Notes: a model not told the origin generated them from the sequence alone. Positions 44,180 through 53,953 are shown, numbered from the stretch's first letter. The stretch: DNA of 64,000 nt from Pseudidiomarina donghaiensis (GCF_900116895.1 NZ_FPCF01000007.1:28397-92396); one strand, 5' to 3'. Numbers and translations are program-made.

Positions 44180-45068
44180 TCTGATTCTTTCCTTGCTGTT
44201 TTGCCTGGTACATGGCGGCGTCAGCGGCACGCAAAATACTCGCCACATCATAGTTCATACTCGCATCGCCACAGTGGCAAACGCCCATCGACAACGTCAC
44301 TGGCCAATTGTGGTCAGCCAGCTCGTGCATCAAACGCTCTCGCACACGCTCAAGCACATGCAAGGCATCCTCAAGGGTTGCTCCTGGATGAATGGTGGCA
44401 AACTCATCACCACCAACGCGTGCCACTAGGTCTGAACCTCGGCAGCCGTTTTTAACCACTGAAGCCACGTGTTGCAGAACCTTATCACCAACTTCGTGGC
44501 CTTGAGTGTCATTGATGTGTTTGAAGTCGTCTAAATCAATAAAACACACGGCAAATTGCCAACCATGTTCACGCAGTTCAAGAATGTCGGTTTCAAGCTC
44601 TTCAACAAACGAGCGTCGGTTAGCAAGGCCGGTTAAATGATCAGTTAGAGCAAGCGCTCGCTCGTGTTCAAGTTCACGACGAATTTTGTCTTCGGTAAGC
44701 TTTAATGAGGTGGTATCGCGTACAAATGCAATGGCATATGGGCCATCGTCAAATTGCACATGACTGAGCATAATTTCCACATAAATGTTGCTGCCATCTT
44801 TGTGCTGCCCGACAAATTTGAAGCCTTTGCCCATGGGCCGATTCTCACCATGTTCAAAAAACGAGTCGACGTGATTTTGATGCACGCTGCGCACCGCTTC
44901 AGGCAATAACATATTTAGATTTTGACCAAGCAGTTCACGTTTTTTGTCGTAGCCAAACATGTCAACCAACATGCGGTTCACCAAAACAAATTCACTGTTT
45001 CGGTTAACCACCATGGCTGCATCAGGAATCACTTCGATTAATTCAGCTAGAGTGCGGTTTGTATTCAT
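44142..45068 (-). CDS. PAS-GGDEF diguanylate cyclase
   Basis: 308 residues: PAS domain ~5-120 (IEVIPDAAMVVNRNSEFVLVNRMLVDMFGY), then GGDEF domain with motif at 219-223 and I-site RGSD five residues before it. Cytoplasmic, without helices. Its ATG overlaps the stop of the upstream CHASE-GGDEF gene by 4 bases, so the two cyclases are co-expressed. The last codons overlap the convergent GGDEF-EAL gene. Confidence 0.93.
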   Translation of the reverse strand: MNTNRTLAELIEVIPDAAMVVNRNSEFVLVNRMLVDMFGYDKKRELLGQNLNMLLPEAVRSVHQNHVDSFFEHGENRPMGKGFKFVGQHKDGSNIYVEIMLSHVQFDDGPYAIAFVRDTTSLKLTEDKIRRELEHERALALTDHLTGLANRRSFVEELETDILELREHGWQFAVCFIDLDDFKHINDTQGHEVGDKVLQHVASVVKNGCRGSDLVARVGGDEFATIHPGATLEDALHVLERVRERLMHELADHNWPVTLSMGVCHCGDASMNYDVASILRAADAAMYQAKQQGKNQIKVAHVAASDSE

Positions 45069-46405
45069 GCGTTCCGTTTTTGTTTGTACATCTTATGGTC
45101 GGCGCTGTGTATTAACGCATCGAGGGTTTTACCATCAGCCGGAAAGCTGGCATGCCCTAAACTGGCCGACACTTCAATAATCTGAGACTTATAACGCACC
45201 GGCTCACGTATTGCTTGCGCAAGTTTATCACATTGCTCAGCGATAATTTTCGGATTATCAACACCCATCAGCACTACCAAAAACTCGTCGCCGCCAATAC
45301 GGGCGACTAAATCGGACGTACGGGTATTGACCAACATTCGGTGCGCTAACGATTTTAGTACGATGTCGCCAGCCTGATGGCCGAATTGATCATTAATTTG
45401 TTTAAAGCGATCAATATCAATCACGACCACCGTGAACGGCGTTGGGTGTCGCCCGTAAATGTTCACTAAGGTATTCAATTGCTCCATGACTTTACGGCGA
45501 TTGGCAACGTTAGTTAACGGGTCGACCATAGCTTCACCATACGAGGCACGATACCACATAAACAATGTAAAGAGCATGATATACAAGGCGAGTACGTAAG
45601 GATATCCGATGAGCCGCACCCGTTGTTGTTGCCAGAACGTCAATACTTGATTGGCGTCAGCTGCCAAGGCTAACAACCAATAGCCATTGGGGAAGCGCAC
45701 ACGCTCTGTAAGGTTGGCATAAGTGAAGGTATCGGCCGAGCCCATGAAGATATCGCCTTGGGCGCCAAGGCCGTCGCGCCCACGAATGGCGATATCAAAA
45801 CGCTCTGCCATATGGTGTAGCCCAACTTCAGCGAATAGAGCTTCAATATCAACCACCACAGCGACCACCCCCCAATACTCTTGTAATTGATCGCTGTGGG
45901 TGTAAATCGGAATTCGATAAATAAGCCCCTGCCCTCCTTGAATAAGGTTTACCGGCCCAGCTAATATGGTTTTTTTCGTTTCTTGTGCGCGGAGCACTGC
46001 GTCTCGTTGCTCTGGAATGGAGTCATAATCAAAACCAATGACAGCTTCGTTATTTTTTAACGGGTACACAAACTCAATAATATTGTTTGGAGCGACCGCA
46101 AGGTTACGAATGAATCGAGTTTGTTCAATGAGATCTTGTGCTAAACGTTGCCATTCTTCTGGTGAGCTATTTGGGTGTGATGTTAGATAACTTGCAAAGC
46201 CCCACGCGCTATAAATCGCTAAATTAATTTCTGACTCGATATCGGCGCGCAATTTGGTGAATTCCGACTGGGTTTCGCTTAAATACTGAGCCTTGGCTCG
46301 CTCCTTGTTTAAGGTGTGAAAATATTCAACTGAAACTAACGCCAATGCCAACGAGCTGAGCACAGCAATAATAAAGGCAATCCGTTTGGGTCGTGTGACA
46401 AACAC
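45065..46405 (-). CDS. membrane CHASE-GGDEF diguanylate cyclase
   Basis: 446 residues: an N-terminal helix (~9-30), a CHASE-type periplasmic sensor (~40-250, containing the SHPNSSPEEWQRLAQDLI and IGFDYDSIPEQRDAVLRA stretches characteristic of CHASE), a second helix (~267-285) and a GGDEF domain with motif at 371-375 and I-site RTSD. It should make c-di-GMP in response to an external ligand. Leads a two-gene operon with the PAS-GGDEF gene. Confidence 0.92.
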   Translation of the reverse strand: MFVTRPKRIAFIIAVLSSLALALVSVEYFHTLNKERAKAQYLSETQSEFTKLRADIESEINLAIYSAWGFASYLTSHPNSSPEEWQRLAQDLIEQTRFIRNLAVAPNNIIEFVYPLKNNEAVIGFDYDSIPEQRDAVLRAQETKKTILAGPVNLIQGGQGLIYRIPIYTHSDQLQEYWGVVAVVVDIEALFAEVGLHHMAERFDIAIRGRDGLGAQGDIFMGSADTFTYANLTERVRFPNGYWLLALAADANQVLTFWQQQRVRLIGYPYVLALYIMLFTLFMWYRASYGEAMVDPLTNVANRRKVMEQLNTLVNIYGRHPTPFTVVVIDIDRFKQINDQFGHQAGDIVLKSLAHRMLVNTRTSDLVARIGGDEFLVVLMGVDNPKIIAEQCDKLAQAIREPVRYKSQIIEVSASLGHASFPADGKTLDALIHSADHKMYKQKRNA

Positions 46406-46568
46406 AGTAGCTCCAATAACAATGTAAACTCTTTAAACATAATGCAACTGTTGTAATTAGCAACTGAATTTATGTATCAATTTGCATAATTATTGCGCGA
46501 AACTAGCCACTCAATTGATCTCGCTATAAACTGAATTGAATCATTTAAAGCACAAACCAAGGGTTACA

Positions 46569-47930
46569 ATGTCGAAGTGCACGTTCATTAACATTCAAGT
46601 TGTTATCTATTTAGCCATTGCTTTATCGGGATGTGCCACCTATGGCGTTATTGATAACCACTCACAGGTGGCTGATGCATCACCACAAAATTATTCGTTG
46701 ACCAACTATGCCGCAGAGCATAACCGCTCTGACGACATTACCTTAGTGCTGGCTTTTTCTGGAGGTGGCAGCCGCGCAGCAGCTCTGTCTTATGGCGTGC
46801 TTGAAGGGCTACGCGATACTCAAGTGACTATTGACGGTAAAACCGTTCGCTTGCTTGATGAAGTGGACATGATCACCTCAGTGTCAGGCGGAAGTTTCAC
46901 CGCTGCTTACTTTGGCTTGCACGGCGACAAAATATTTAACGATTTTGAAGATGACTTTTTGCGCCGCGATTACGTGTCAGAATGGGTTTACGGTATTGCT
47001 AGCCCAGTATTGTGGTTTTCTAACCGTGGCCGTACCGATATTGCCACACGTATTTACGAAGAACGCTTATTCAAAGGCGCAACCTTCGCAGATTTGAACA
47101 AACGTAACGGCCCACTCATATTAATAAACGCGTCAGACTTAGGTGGTGGAATACGGTTTTCATTCGTACAAGAATATTTCGATTTACTCTGTTCAAATAT
47201 TGCCAGCTACCCTATTTCACGCGCAGTAACCGCTTCTTCAGCAGTACCCGTGATGCTCAACCCAGTGGTATTAAAAAATCACAAAGGCTGTTTTAACGCC
47301 GCGCAAAATTACCTAGAAGAGTTAAACGAAGCGCAAATTGCCGAAGCCAAATTGTCACCACACCTATTGGAAACCGTGGCGTCGTTGCGCAGTTATAAAA
47401 ATAGAGACGAGCGCCAATACATTCATTTGGTAGATGGCGGTATTACAGATAACCTGGGGTTAATGGCATTTTATGAGCTCGTGGAAATTGGCGGCGGCAT
47501 TACCAACTTTATGAAACGTATCGGTAGCAAACCTTCAAAACGCTTGGTTATTGTGTCAGTAAATGCCTCAACCAAGCCGCGCTACAATATAGAACACACC
47601 AATGAAATTCCCGATATTGAGCCCACCATAAGCGCTGTAACTGACACGCAGCTGCACCGCTATAATGCAGCGACCATTAGTTTAATTCGCCGTAGCATGG
47701 CGCGTTGGTCTGACGAACTATCGTCATTTTGGGAACCGATAGATCCTTATTTTGTGGAAATAAACTTTGAGGGAATTCAACAGCAGCAACGCCGCAGTTT
47801 CTTTAATCAAATACCCACCAGTTTGTCATTAAATAAAGAACAGGCTGACGCGCTAATAGCAGCAGGCGTTGAGTTGCTTGAAGAAAATTCAGAGTTTCAA
47901 CGCCTACTTTACAGCATGAATAACGAGTAA
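46569..47930 (+). CDS. patatin-like phospholipase, predicted lipoprotein
   Basis: From the ATG at 46569 (AAGGG six bases upstream) the protein is 453 residues with lipobox ALSGC (lipidated Cys near 21). Patatin hallmarks are the oxyanion hole FSGGGSRAAA, the nucleophile serine in TSVSGGSFTAAY and the Asp in LVDGGITDNLG. It likely deacylates lipids at the envelope. A start at 46536 would add 11 residues before the signal and is less likely. Stand-alone; 163 bases upstream without another gene. Confidence 0.9.
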   Translation: MSKCTFINIQVVIYLAIALSGCATYGVIDNHSQVADASPQNYSLTNYAAEHNRSDDITLVLAFSGGGSRAAALSYGVLEGLRDTQVTIDGKTVRLLDEVDMITSVSGGSFTAAYFGLHGDKIFNDFEDDFLRRDYVSEWVYGIASPVLWFSNRGRTDIATRIYEERLFKGATFADLNKRNGPLILINASDLGGGIRFSFVQEYFDLLCSNIASYPISRAVTASSAVPVMLNPVVLKNHKGCFNAAQNYLEELNEAQIAEAKLSPHLLETVASLRSYKNRDERQYIHLVDGGITDNLGLMAFYELVEIGGGITNFMKRIGSKPSKRLVIVSVNASTKPRYNIEHTNEIPDIEPTISAVTDTQLHRYNAATISLIRRSMARWSDELSSFWEPIDPYFVEINFEGIQQQQRRSFFNQIPTSLSLNKEQADALIAAGVELLEENSEFQRLLYSMNNE

Positions 47931-47934
47931 ATAA

Positions 47935-48978
47935 TTATTGATTACTTAGTCGTTGACCGAATGAAATAGCATATGCTGCTGAGCGAATTGGCAACACTGG
48001 GTCGTCACTGGGGCGAATACCACGTGCAACGCGCACGGGGTCGAAGTTGATGGGCGTACAGGCCTCACCACCGGCGCTTGTTACCGTGATGGTGCCCACA
48101 TGAACTTGCTCACGATCAGCAGGCCATTGAGCTGACGGGTCGTTGGTTGGGTCATCGGCCGCGCCAATGGTCCAATGCCAATCGAAGGTCACTGCACCGT
48201 CGTTTTTCACCTGCTCAATTAAACGCTCAGTTAGAAAGCTTTGTGGCCCAGACTCAACCTGCTGCTTGGTTAAGTTTTTTTCGCCAGCTTGAGGCACGAG
48301 TTGCCAACGAAATTTCTGAGCATCGCCTTGGGTATTGGCCCAAAGAGCATGAATGCCATAGTAGGTTGCCGACGTATACTCGGCAGACGCGGTACGGCCA
48401 CGATTCCATTCAATAGCCGGTTGCATAGATGGGTGCGCCGCCATGAATTTTTGTACGTCTTCACGGGTTGCTTCGCCACGCATCATTTTTAGGTTCCACT
48501 GCAACAGGCCTAAAAAGTGGTTCGGGGTGGCCCCTGAAAAAACCGGCGAGGTAATACCGGCAATGGTATGTGATTGATTGTTCGGCAGTTCAAATTGAAT
48601 ACCCACGCCACGCGCTCCGCGTCGCTCATCGGCATTGGGGTTGCCACCACCCATCGAAAAACGCAGGGTTAATGGCGCATTATCTACTTGAAATAACGGG
48701 CTGGTGAAGCGCTGTTTCGCTGCCGTCGATGGGGTAAATTCCCCTACAGCACACACGCCGCGAGCGTGTGCTTTACGAATACCGGGGTGCTCGCCGTTAA
48801 TTTCTTTAAAAATGGCAATGAAATCTTGCGCGGTGGCACTTTTTGGCAACGCATAGTGCTGGTCGTCTTCAGCTTTGGAATGATTATGTGCGACAACCGC
48901 TGTAGGCAGCGCAAACATAACCGCCAGTGTCAGTGACTTGAAAGCTACTGGCGAAAATGCATGTTGGAAACGTTTCAT
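47935..48978 (-). CDS. periplasmic catalase-related peroxidase (SrpA-like)
   Basis: 347 residues with a signal peptide (ending near AVVAH). The catalase fold is recognisable: HPGIRKAHARGVCAVGEF with the distal His, RFSMGGGNPNADERRGARGVGIQF, and near the C-terminus FDPVRVARGI...RSAAYAISF, whose Arg-x-x-x-Tyr gives the proximal haem ligand. Much shorter than classical catalases, as in SrpA-type peroxidases. Exported, so it probably handles external peroxide. Confidence 0.9.
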   Translation of the reverse strand: MKRFQHAFSPVAFKSLTLAVMFALPTAVVAHNHSKAEDDQHYALPKSATAQDFIAIFKEINGEHPGIRKAHARGVCAVGEFTPSTAAKQRFTSPLFQVDNAPLTLRFSMGGGNPNADERRGARGVGIQFELPNNQSHTIAGITSPVFSGATPNHFLGLLQWNLKMMRGEATREDVQKFMAAHPSMQPAIEWNRGRTASAEYTSATYYGIHALWANTQGDAQKFRWQLVPQAGEKNLTKQQVESGPQSFLTERLIEQVKNDGAVTFDWHWTIGAADDPTNDPSAQWPADREQVHVGTITVTSAGGEACTPINFDPVRVARGIRPSDDPVLPIRSAAYAISFGQRLSNQ

Positions 48979-49059
48979 CGGGCATTCCTTTCACTTAAAT
49001 GAAGTATTTAAATAAGATTAGAATTAGCCCCTAACTTACGCCAACAAGTTCGCAATTGA

Positions 49060-49212
49060 TCAATGAGAACCCGATTTTTGCTCTGCTTCTGCCTCTGCAG
49101 CCTTTTTAATAAAGAAGATGGCATAAAAAACGCACAAGCCGATAACGATTGCGAGACCAGTAAATGAAAAGAAAATAACCGGGTCAGTAAAAAACTCGCG
49201 CCAGAGACTCAT
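49060..49212 (-). CDS. small single-helix membrane protein
   Basis: A 50-residue protein starting MSLWREFFTDPVIFFSFTG with one transmembrane helix (~13-35) and a charged Ala/Glu tail. AGGAG lies seven bases before the ATG. It resembles the DUF3149-type small membrane proteins of gammaproteobacteria, a weak recognition. It occupies the gap between the catalase-like gene and the methyltransferase; the rest of that gap shows nothing. Confidence 0.7.
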   Translation of the reverse strand: MSLWREFFTDPVIFFSFTGLAIVIGLCVFYAIFFIKKAAEAEAEQKSGSH

Positions 49213-49300
49213 AACCTTACTCCTTATGTGGTTTATGAGTTTATGGTAGTCGAGCCACTAAAAATTATATTGACGCGCATCAATTTTCCGCACGCAACGA

Positions 49301-50530
49301 TTAACGTCGCTGCGCTTTTAGCAAAAAATTTCGCGGTGTTTGTTGGTAATCGCAAAACTCAACAATAGTCACGTTATAACCCTGCTCTTCTAGCCAAGCT
49401 GCACGGTCAAGCACCAATAAGCACTCGAGCGGGCGCCGAAATACATGGCGTAACAACTCTAACCGCGCCACCCGTTGCATGCGCTGTTGCCCTTCGGCTA
49501 AATACCGAGGCCAGTCACACTGTGCTGGCAACTCAAGCTGGTGTTGTTGTGCCGCCCACTGCGCAAAGTCTGCAAAGGCGCCAGCAAACCACTTTTTGTT
49601 GACCGAATTTAGCGGTTTGTAGTGCGTATCGCCGGTGAGTGATTCACGCAGACATTGGTACGCAAGCCGCCAATGAACCTCGGTTTGGCGTAGCTTTGCC
49701 ACCCGCTGCCCCGCTGTTACTTGTGCTTGTACTGCCAGCTTGAGGTCATGCGCACTGAAAGTGAGCTGGTGCTGATGCAGTTGCTGCGTTGCCGCGCTGG
49801 ATAACCCTTGATACGGCACTTCTTTGGTTAAGTGGTAACAACAAGGCGCAATATAAATTTGCTGGCAGTGTGCCGCGGCAGCTTGTGTAATTAAACGATG
49901 ATGCAGATCGCCACAGGCATGCAGTGCCAATGCTTGTGAGGCTTGGTTCAATTCTGGCGCTAAACGTTGTGTATCGGTGATGACATTGGCATGCACAAAG
50001 CGCTGAGCAAGTTGCAGGTTTTCAGCCAAGGCCTGCCCCGCTTGGCATAGCTGCGCTTGCCATTCCACACTAATCACCGGTTGGGCACGGGTAAATGCCA
50101 ACAATCGGCCCAAGTGGCCTTTGCCAGCACACCATTCAATAGCAGTGCCAGTGTCCGCCGGAATTTGCCCTAAAAACGCACGAATTTGTGCCAATTTGCG
50201 CCCGCCAATATTGTTACTCAGCCAAAACGGCTGTTCTTCCAGCATCGAAGGGCTTAGTTGAGCATTGGATGTGATGGGTGGCAGCGCCATCACGTCATTA
50301 AACCAAGGGGCAAAAAACGCATTTAAAGCATCAATATTGGCATCAAGGTACTCGACGTCATCATCGCTGAGCTGTTCAAGTGCCAGGCGCAGCTCGCTTG
50401 GCGCCAATGCTAACAAAGGGTCGGTATTTCCCAGCGAATCACACACTGCCGAAAATGAAACGAATTGCCAGTATTCTCGAAATGCAGCAAGCGTTTCAAC
50501 ATAGCGCTTCAGGGTATCCGCAATGACCAT
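49301..50530 (-). CDS. SAM-dependent methyltransferase-like protein
   Basis: A 409-residue cytoplasmic protein with an SAM-binding motif IEWCAGKGHLGRLL (~148-161) and the later ALHACGDLHHRLI and YIAPCCYHLT, a pattern seen in METTL25/RRNAD1-like methyltransferases. The N-terminal ~120 residues are family-specific. Substrate unknown. The next gene begins after eight bases, so it may share a transcript with the SixA-like and LURP-one genes. Confidence 0.82.
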   Translation of the reverse strand: MVIADTLKRYVETLAAFREYWQFVSFSAVCDSLGNTDPLLALAPSELRLALEQLSDDDVEYLDANIDALNAFFAPWFNDVMALPPITSNAQLSPSMLEEQPFWLSNNIGGRKLAQIRAFLGQIPADTGTAIEWCAGKGHLGRLLAFTRAQPVISVEWQAQLCQAGQALAENLQLAQRFVHANVITDTQRLAPELNQASQALALHACGDLHHRLITQAAAAHCQQIYIAPCCYHLTKEVPYQGLSSAATQQLHQHQLTFSAHDLKLAVQAQVTAGQRVAKLRQTEVHWRLAYQCLRESLTGDTHYKPLNSVNKKWFAGAFADFAQWAAQQHQLELPAQCDWPRYLAEGQQRMQRVARLELLRHVFRRPLECLLVLDRAAWLEEQGYNVTIVEFCDYQQTPRNFLLKAQRR

Positions 50531-50538
50531 AAACTGGC

Positions 50539-51081
50539 TTATTCGGCAGGAATATAAAAGCGCAAGGTCGTCACTTTGCCAGCCACAATCTGCACCACAA
50601 ATAAGTCGCCATAGTCTTTCTCTGACAGCTCCGGGGCATTCCCTCCAGCCGCTCGTACTATGTCCGGCACTGTATTGCTATGACCAATGATTACAGCCGT
50701 TTGCCCGTGCCCGCGCACTGCTTCAATTAAGCCGACGCTATCGCCAGCGGCGTAAGTGTTTACCGTTTGACTCAGTTGTTTTGCCAATGGCGCAGCGGTT
50801 TGTTGGGTGCGCTGATACTTGGTGGCATAAATGCGTTGTATGCTTGCTTTACTCAGCACTTTGGCTAGGTTTGCCGCTCGTAGCTGGCCTTTTTCAGATA
50901 GTTCAGGGTCTGGCTTATTCGCGACTTTTTCGGCATGACGGAACACATAAATGGTTTGGCTTTTGCTGCTAGTTTGTGCCTCGCCCTCAACTTGACTTTG
51001 ATCAGTTGCTGCATGTGCCATGCCAAATACCCCTAAAGAAAAAATTACACAAACCATTGTACGAAACAGTGCATTGACCAT
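50539..51081 (-). CDS. exported histidine-phosphatase (SixA/PGAM-like) protein
   Basis: 180 residues with signal peptide (ending near AHAA). Phosphohistidine motif FRHAEK (~48-53), second Arg in KYQRTQQTA and the second His in IIGHSNT make a complete histidine-phosphatase site. Because it is exported, a periplasmic phosphomonoesterase is more likely than a phosphorelay phosphatase such as SixA. Its start abuts the stop of the LURP-one gene. Confidence 0.88.
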   Translation of the reverse strand: MVNALFRTMVCVIFSLGVFGMAHAATDQSQVEGEAQTSSKSQTIYVFRHAEKVANKPDPELSEKGQLRAANLAKVLSKASIQRIYATKYQRTQQTAAPLAKQLSQTVNTYAAGDSVGLIEAVRGHGQTAVIIGHSNTVPDIVRAAGGNAPELSEKDYGDLFVVQIVAGKVTTLRFYIPAE

Positions 51082-51573
51082 TTAATCCGACGCCTTCTTC
51101 TCAAGCTGCATAGCAACCACCGCCAACACGGTAAAAAGCTCATCGTCATGGCTGTCGGTCAGCACTTCAACATTGTGCGTGTCGCGAATAGATAACAATT
51201 TTTCGGAAGCCTTCGCCAACAGCTGATTATTGCGCGTAATGGTAAAGGCTAAATCCAGCAAATTACCTTTAAAAACTGCGCCTTCATAGGGGCCACCGGT
51301 CACCCAATACTCACGCTTCAAGCTAAAAAACTTGCGTTGCAGTGTCATCGGCCCAAGCTGGCCGGAAACCGCAAACGTCGGTCGTATAGCCAACCGTTTA
51401 TGATGAATTTGCATCAGCTCTTGGTCATTGTGGTCGTAAATACGCCAACGCCGTTTAAGTAAAGCAAATTCACCTTTAGCGTAGTACGCCAACTGCTCAG
51501 ATGAACTGTCAGTAATATCAATACGCCCCAACAATGAAACAATGCGTGTGGCAAATGTAAGCGTGCGAGCCAT
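51082..51573 (-). CDS. LURP-one/tubby-like family protein
   Basis: 163 residues, all-beta in character: alternating motifs such as RRWRIYDHNDQELMQIHHK, FFSLKREYWVTGGPYEG and FTITRNNQLLAKASEK match the LURP-one-related (tubby C-terminal-like) fold. Function in bacteria is unclear, perhaps membrane or phosphoinositide-like binding. Directly upstream of the histidine-phosphatase gene with no gap. Confidence 0.75.
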   Translation of the reverse strand: MARTLTFATRIVSLLGRIDITDSSSEQLAYYAKGEFALLKRRWRIYDHNDQELMQIHHKRLAIRPTFAVSGQLGPMTLQRKFFSLKREYWVTGGPYEGAVFKGNLLDLAFTITRNNQLLAKASEKLLSIRDTHNVEVLTDSHDDELFTVLAVVAMQLEKKASD

Positions 51574-51613
51574 AAGAGGTTCCTAGTTTTGATTTTTCTT
51601 ATTGTTATGGTTG

Positions 51614-52360
51614 TTAAAGCGACAAGCCCCAGTGCTTTGCCGTGCGTTTTACCGCCTCAACATTTTCTGAAGCTAAAATACGAATCGGTGTTTGCTCAAA
51701 ACGCAGGGGTAAATCGAGGTTTTGTTGTAGCCACGCCACCATAGCTTCACCCGAATGAATGGCCGCAACGCCACCAAAATACTGTGCAATTTGCTCAGCA
51801 ATTAATGGAAAGTGCGTGCACCCCAACAACACCACATCGGGTTTGGTTAACGGGCTGAAATAATGACGCATGGTTTCTTGCAATATCGGCCCTTCAAACA
51901 GCGCTTCTTCCACAATGGGCACAAATAACGGCGTGGCTATGGCGTCAATATGCCCCACACCAAGGGCTTCAATGCGCTTTTGGTAAGCCCCTGAGCTGAT
52001 GGTGGAGCGCGTGGCAATAATGAGCACCCGCGTATTATCACTGACAGTTCCGAGCTGCTGCAACGCCATAACCCCAGGCTCTAGCACACCATACACAGGC
52101 TTGTTCGAAAATTGCTGCATGGCTTCCAGCGCCGTCACACTCACGGTGTTACAGGCCACCACCACACAGTCCACATCGGCGCCGTTAAAAAACTCAACCG
52201 CTTCAAGAGCATAACGCGTTACAGTGGCTTTATCTTTATTACCATATGGCACCCGAGCGGTATCACCAAAATAGGTGATTTCGCTAAACAGCCCGCTTTG
52301 CTGCAACGACTTGGCCACGGTTAAACCGCCAACCCCACTGTCAAACACGCCTACTTTCAT
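51614..52360 (-). CDS. murI: glutamate racemase
   Basis: Makes D-glutamate for peptidoglycan. 248 residues with FDSGVGGLTV (6-15, catalytic Asp), DTARVPYGNK, first catalytic Cys in VVACNTVS (~70) and the second in LLGCTHFPLI (~180). Length slightly short of E. coli MurI (which has an N-terminal extension) but normal for the family. Confidence 0.95.
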   Translation of the reverse strand: MKVGVFDSGVGGLTVAKSLQQSGLFSEITYFGDTARVPYGNKDKATVTRYALEAVEFFNGADVDCVVVACNTVSVTALEAMQQFSNKPVYGVLEPGVMALQQLGTVSDNTRVLIIATRSTISSGAYQKRIEALGVGHIDAIATPLFVPIVEEALFEGPILQETMRHYFSPLTKPDVVLLGCTHFPLIAEQIAQYFGGVAAIHSGEAMVAWLQQNLDLPLRFEQTPIRILASENVEAVKRTAKHWGLSL

Positions 52361-52435
52361 GGTTTTCTCATTATTTATTTATACAAAAGTACTTGGTACA
52401 ACGCTTGTTGAACACTGTTTGCTGTGCGCCACAGT

Positions 52436-52774
52436 CTAGCTGCTTTGACGTTTGACGAACTGCGATTTCAACATCATGTCGCCGGCGCCATCTACTTTGC
52501 AATCAATGTCATGGTCGCCATCGGCAAAGCGCTTAATGGTTGCCTTGGTGCCTACTTTCAACACCAATGACGAGCCTTTTACTTTTAAGTCTTTAATTAA
52601 CGTCACCTTGTCGCCTTCAGCTAACGGCGTGCCATTGGCGTCTTTCACCTGAACAGCGGTTTCTTCCGCCACTTCATTCGGGTTCCATTCATAGGCGCAC
52701 TCGGGGCAAATCAACAACGCTTGGTCTTCGTAAACATAACTCGAATTACATTTTGGGCAATTTGGTAGGCTCAT
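52436..52774 (-). CDS. yjdM: zinc-ribbon protein YjdM/PhnA
   Basis: 112 residues beginning [30 protein letters not shown], almost as in E. coli YjdM, with a four-Cys zinc ribbon (CPKC...CPEC) and a C-terminal beta domain ([17 protein letters not shown]). The start at 52774 matches the family; an ATG at 52792 adds six residues. Old name phnA; not a phosphonate hydrolase. Function unknown. Confidence 0.93.
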   Translation of the reverse strand: MSLPNCPKCNSSYVYEDQALLICPECAYEWNPNEVAEETAVQVKDANGTPLAEGDKVTLIKDLKVKGSSLVLKVGTKATIKRFADGDHDIDCKVDGAGDMMLKSQFVKRQSS

Positions 52775-52939
52775 CGTTTTACTTCTTTTCATTAGGCAGA
52801 TAACAGTTGCCTGATCATAGCGCTTCTTATCCAGAAATAGAAATCGATATCAAAGGATAGTGTTACTACCGCAAAACGATTAGAGTAAAACACTGACTTT
52901 TTAACGTGCTTTCGTAGAAAATTACAGTGGAAAAATAAA

Positions 52940-53413
52940 ATGAAAAACCTCTTAATAATTAGCCTTGTGCTTGGCTGCCTTTTCACCCACCCGGCAGTGC
53001 AAGCGAAAGCAACTGAGCAAGTGCAACAAGAAGTGCAAAAAGATGTACAAGCAGCCATTGAAACCTTTTTGTATGGCGCCAGTGTGAATGATAGCGCTGC
53101 TCACCGCGCATTTTGGTCAGAGCAATTAACCTACACCAGTTCAAGTGGCACCCGCTTTGGTTGGCCCGAACTTGCGCAAGGGTTCAGCGACGCACCGCCG
53201 CTAGAAAAAAGCGAAGTAACAGCCTGGTACACCGGTGAAAACTTTGAGTTTAAGCGCTTTGGCGACGCGATTTTGGTTAATTTCACCTTGGTACTCACCC
53301 CAGTCGATAGCAATGAACCATCGCAGCGATTCTACAATACCGGTGTGCTGCAAAAGCAAAACGGCCAGTGGCGCGCTGTGAACTGGAACGCCACAAAAGC
53401 GGTTACCGAGTAA
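52940..53413 (+). CDS. exported NTF2/SnoaL-like protein
   Basis: 157 residues with signal peptide (about 1-22, ending VQAKA) followed by a cone-fold NTF2/SnoaL-like domain (AAIETFLYGASVNDSAAHRAFWSEQLTYTSSSGTRFG... NTGVLQKQNGQWRAVNWNATK). No catalytic residues can be assigned. Its stop overlaps the start of the GNAT gene (TAATG). Confidence 0.8.
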   Translation: MKNLLIISLVLGCLFTHPAVQAKATEQVQQEVQKDVQAAIETFLYGASVNDSAAHRAFWSEQLTYTSSSGTRFGWPELAQGFSDAPPLEKSEVTAWYTGENFEFKRFGDAILVNFTLVLTPVDSNEPSQRFYNTGVLQKQNGQWRAVNWNATKAVTE

Positions 53414-53913
53414 TGCTGCAACTTGTTGTGCCGAGTGCCGACTACCAGGCCAGTTATTTAAGCTATATTGCGGAGCTTGGCGACGAAGAGCGCTACCCTT
53501 TTCCGTTAGACTTTGAGCACAGTGATTTTCCAGCCATGTTGGCGCGAATTGCAGCATTTCGTCTGGGTGAGAATATTCCACAAGGCTATGTGCCAAGCTC
53601 GACGTTTTGGCTGATTCGAGATGGCGAAATTGTTGGCTGCACCAACGTTCGGCACTTCTTAAATGCTCAAATAGAGCACTGCGGTGGCCATATTGGCCTC
53701 AGTATTCGCCCTAGCGCACGTGGCCACGGCTTGGGCGTTCACCTGATGCAGTTAAGCATTGCCGAAGCTCGCCGCTTAGGCAATAACTGCGTGCACATTC
53801 ATTGCCATGCCCACAACTCAGCTTCGCGCGCGCTAATTGAGGCCTGCGGCGGTGTGTTGCATTCATACGTTGTTGTTGCTGGTGAGCAGGTCTTGCGTTT
53901 TCGTGTTGGGTAA
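53413..53913 (+). CDS. GNAT-family N-acetyltransferase
   Basis: From the ATG at 53413 the protein is 166 residues, coupled to the NTF2-like gene by a TAATG overlap; an in-frame start at 53368 lies within that gene and is less likely. Acetyl-CoA binding motif A is visible as SIRPSARGHGLGVHLMQLSI with the following EARRLG and C-terminal motif B (HNSASRALIEACGG). Substrate unknown. Last chromosomal gene before the tmRNA-derived scar. Confidence 0.88.
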   Translation: MLQLVVPSADYQASYLSYIAELGDEERYPFPLDFEHSDFPAMLARIAAFRLGENIPQGYVPSSTFWLIRDGEIVGCTNVRHFLNAQIEHCGGHIGLSIRPSARGHGLGVHLMQLSIAEARRLGNNCVHIHCHAHNSASRALIEACGGVLHSYVVVAGEQVLRFRVG

Positions 53914-53946
53914 ACAAAAACGCCGCTCAAATGAGCGGCGTTTTAT
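53912..53946. terminator. strong bidirectional terminator
   Basis: A 10-bp perfect stem (53919-53928 with 53933-53942) and a four-base loop. On the minus strand it is followed by TTTTTGTTT, the better U-run; on the plus strand by TTTATT. It ends the GNAT transcript and, on the minus strand, sits where an ssrA terminator belongs. Confidence 0.87.
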
Positions 53947-53953
53947 TAGGAAT

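Noticed and set aside
52792..53058. Minus-strand frame between yjdM and the NTF2-like gene
   Set aside because: Overlaps the signal peptide region of the well-supported plus-strand gene and lacks any family feature.
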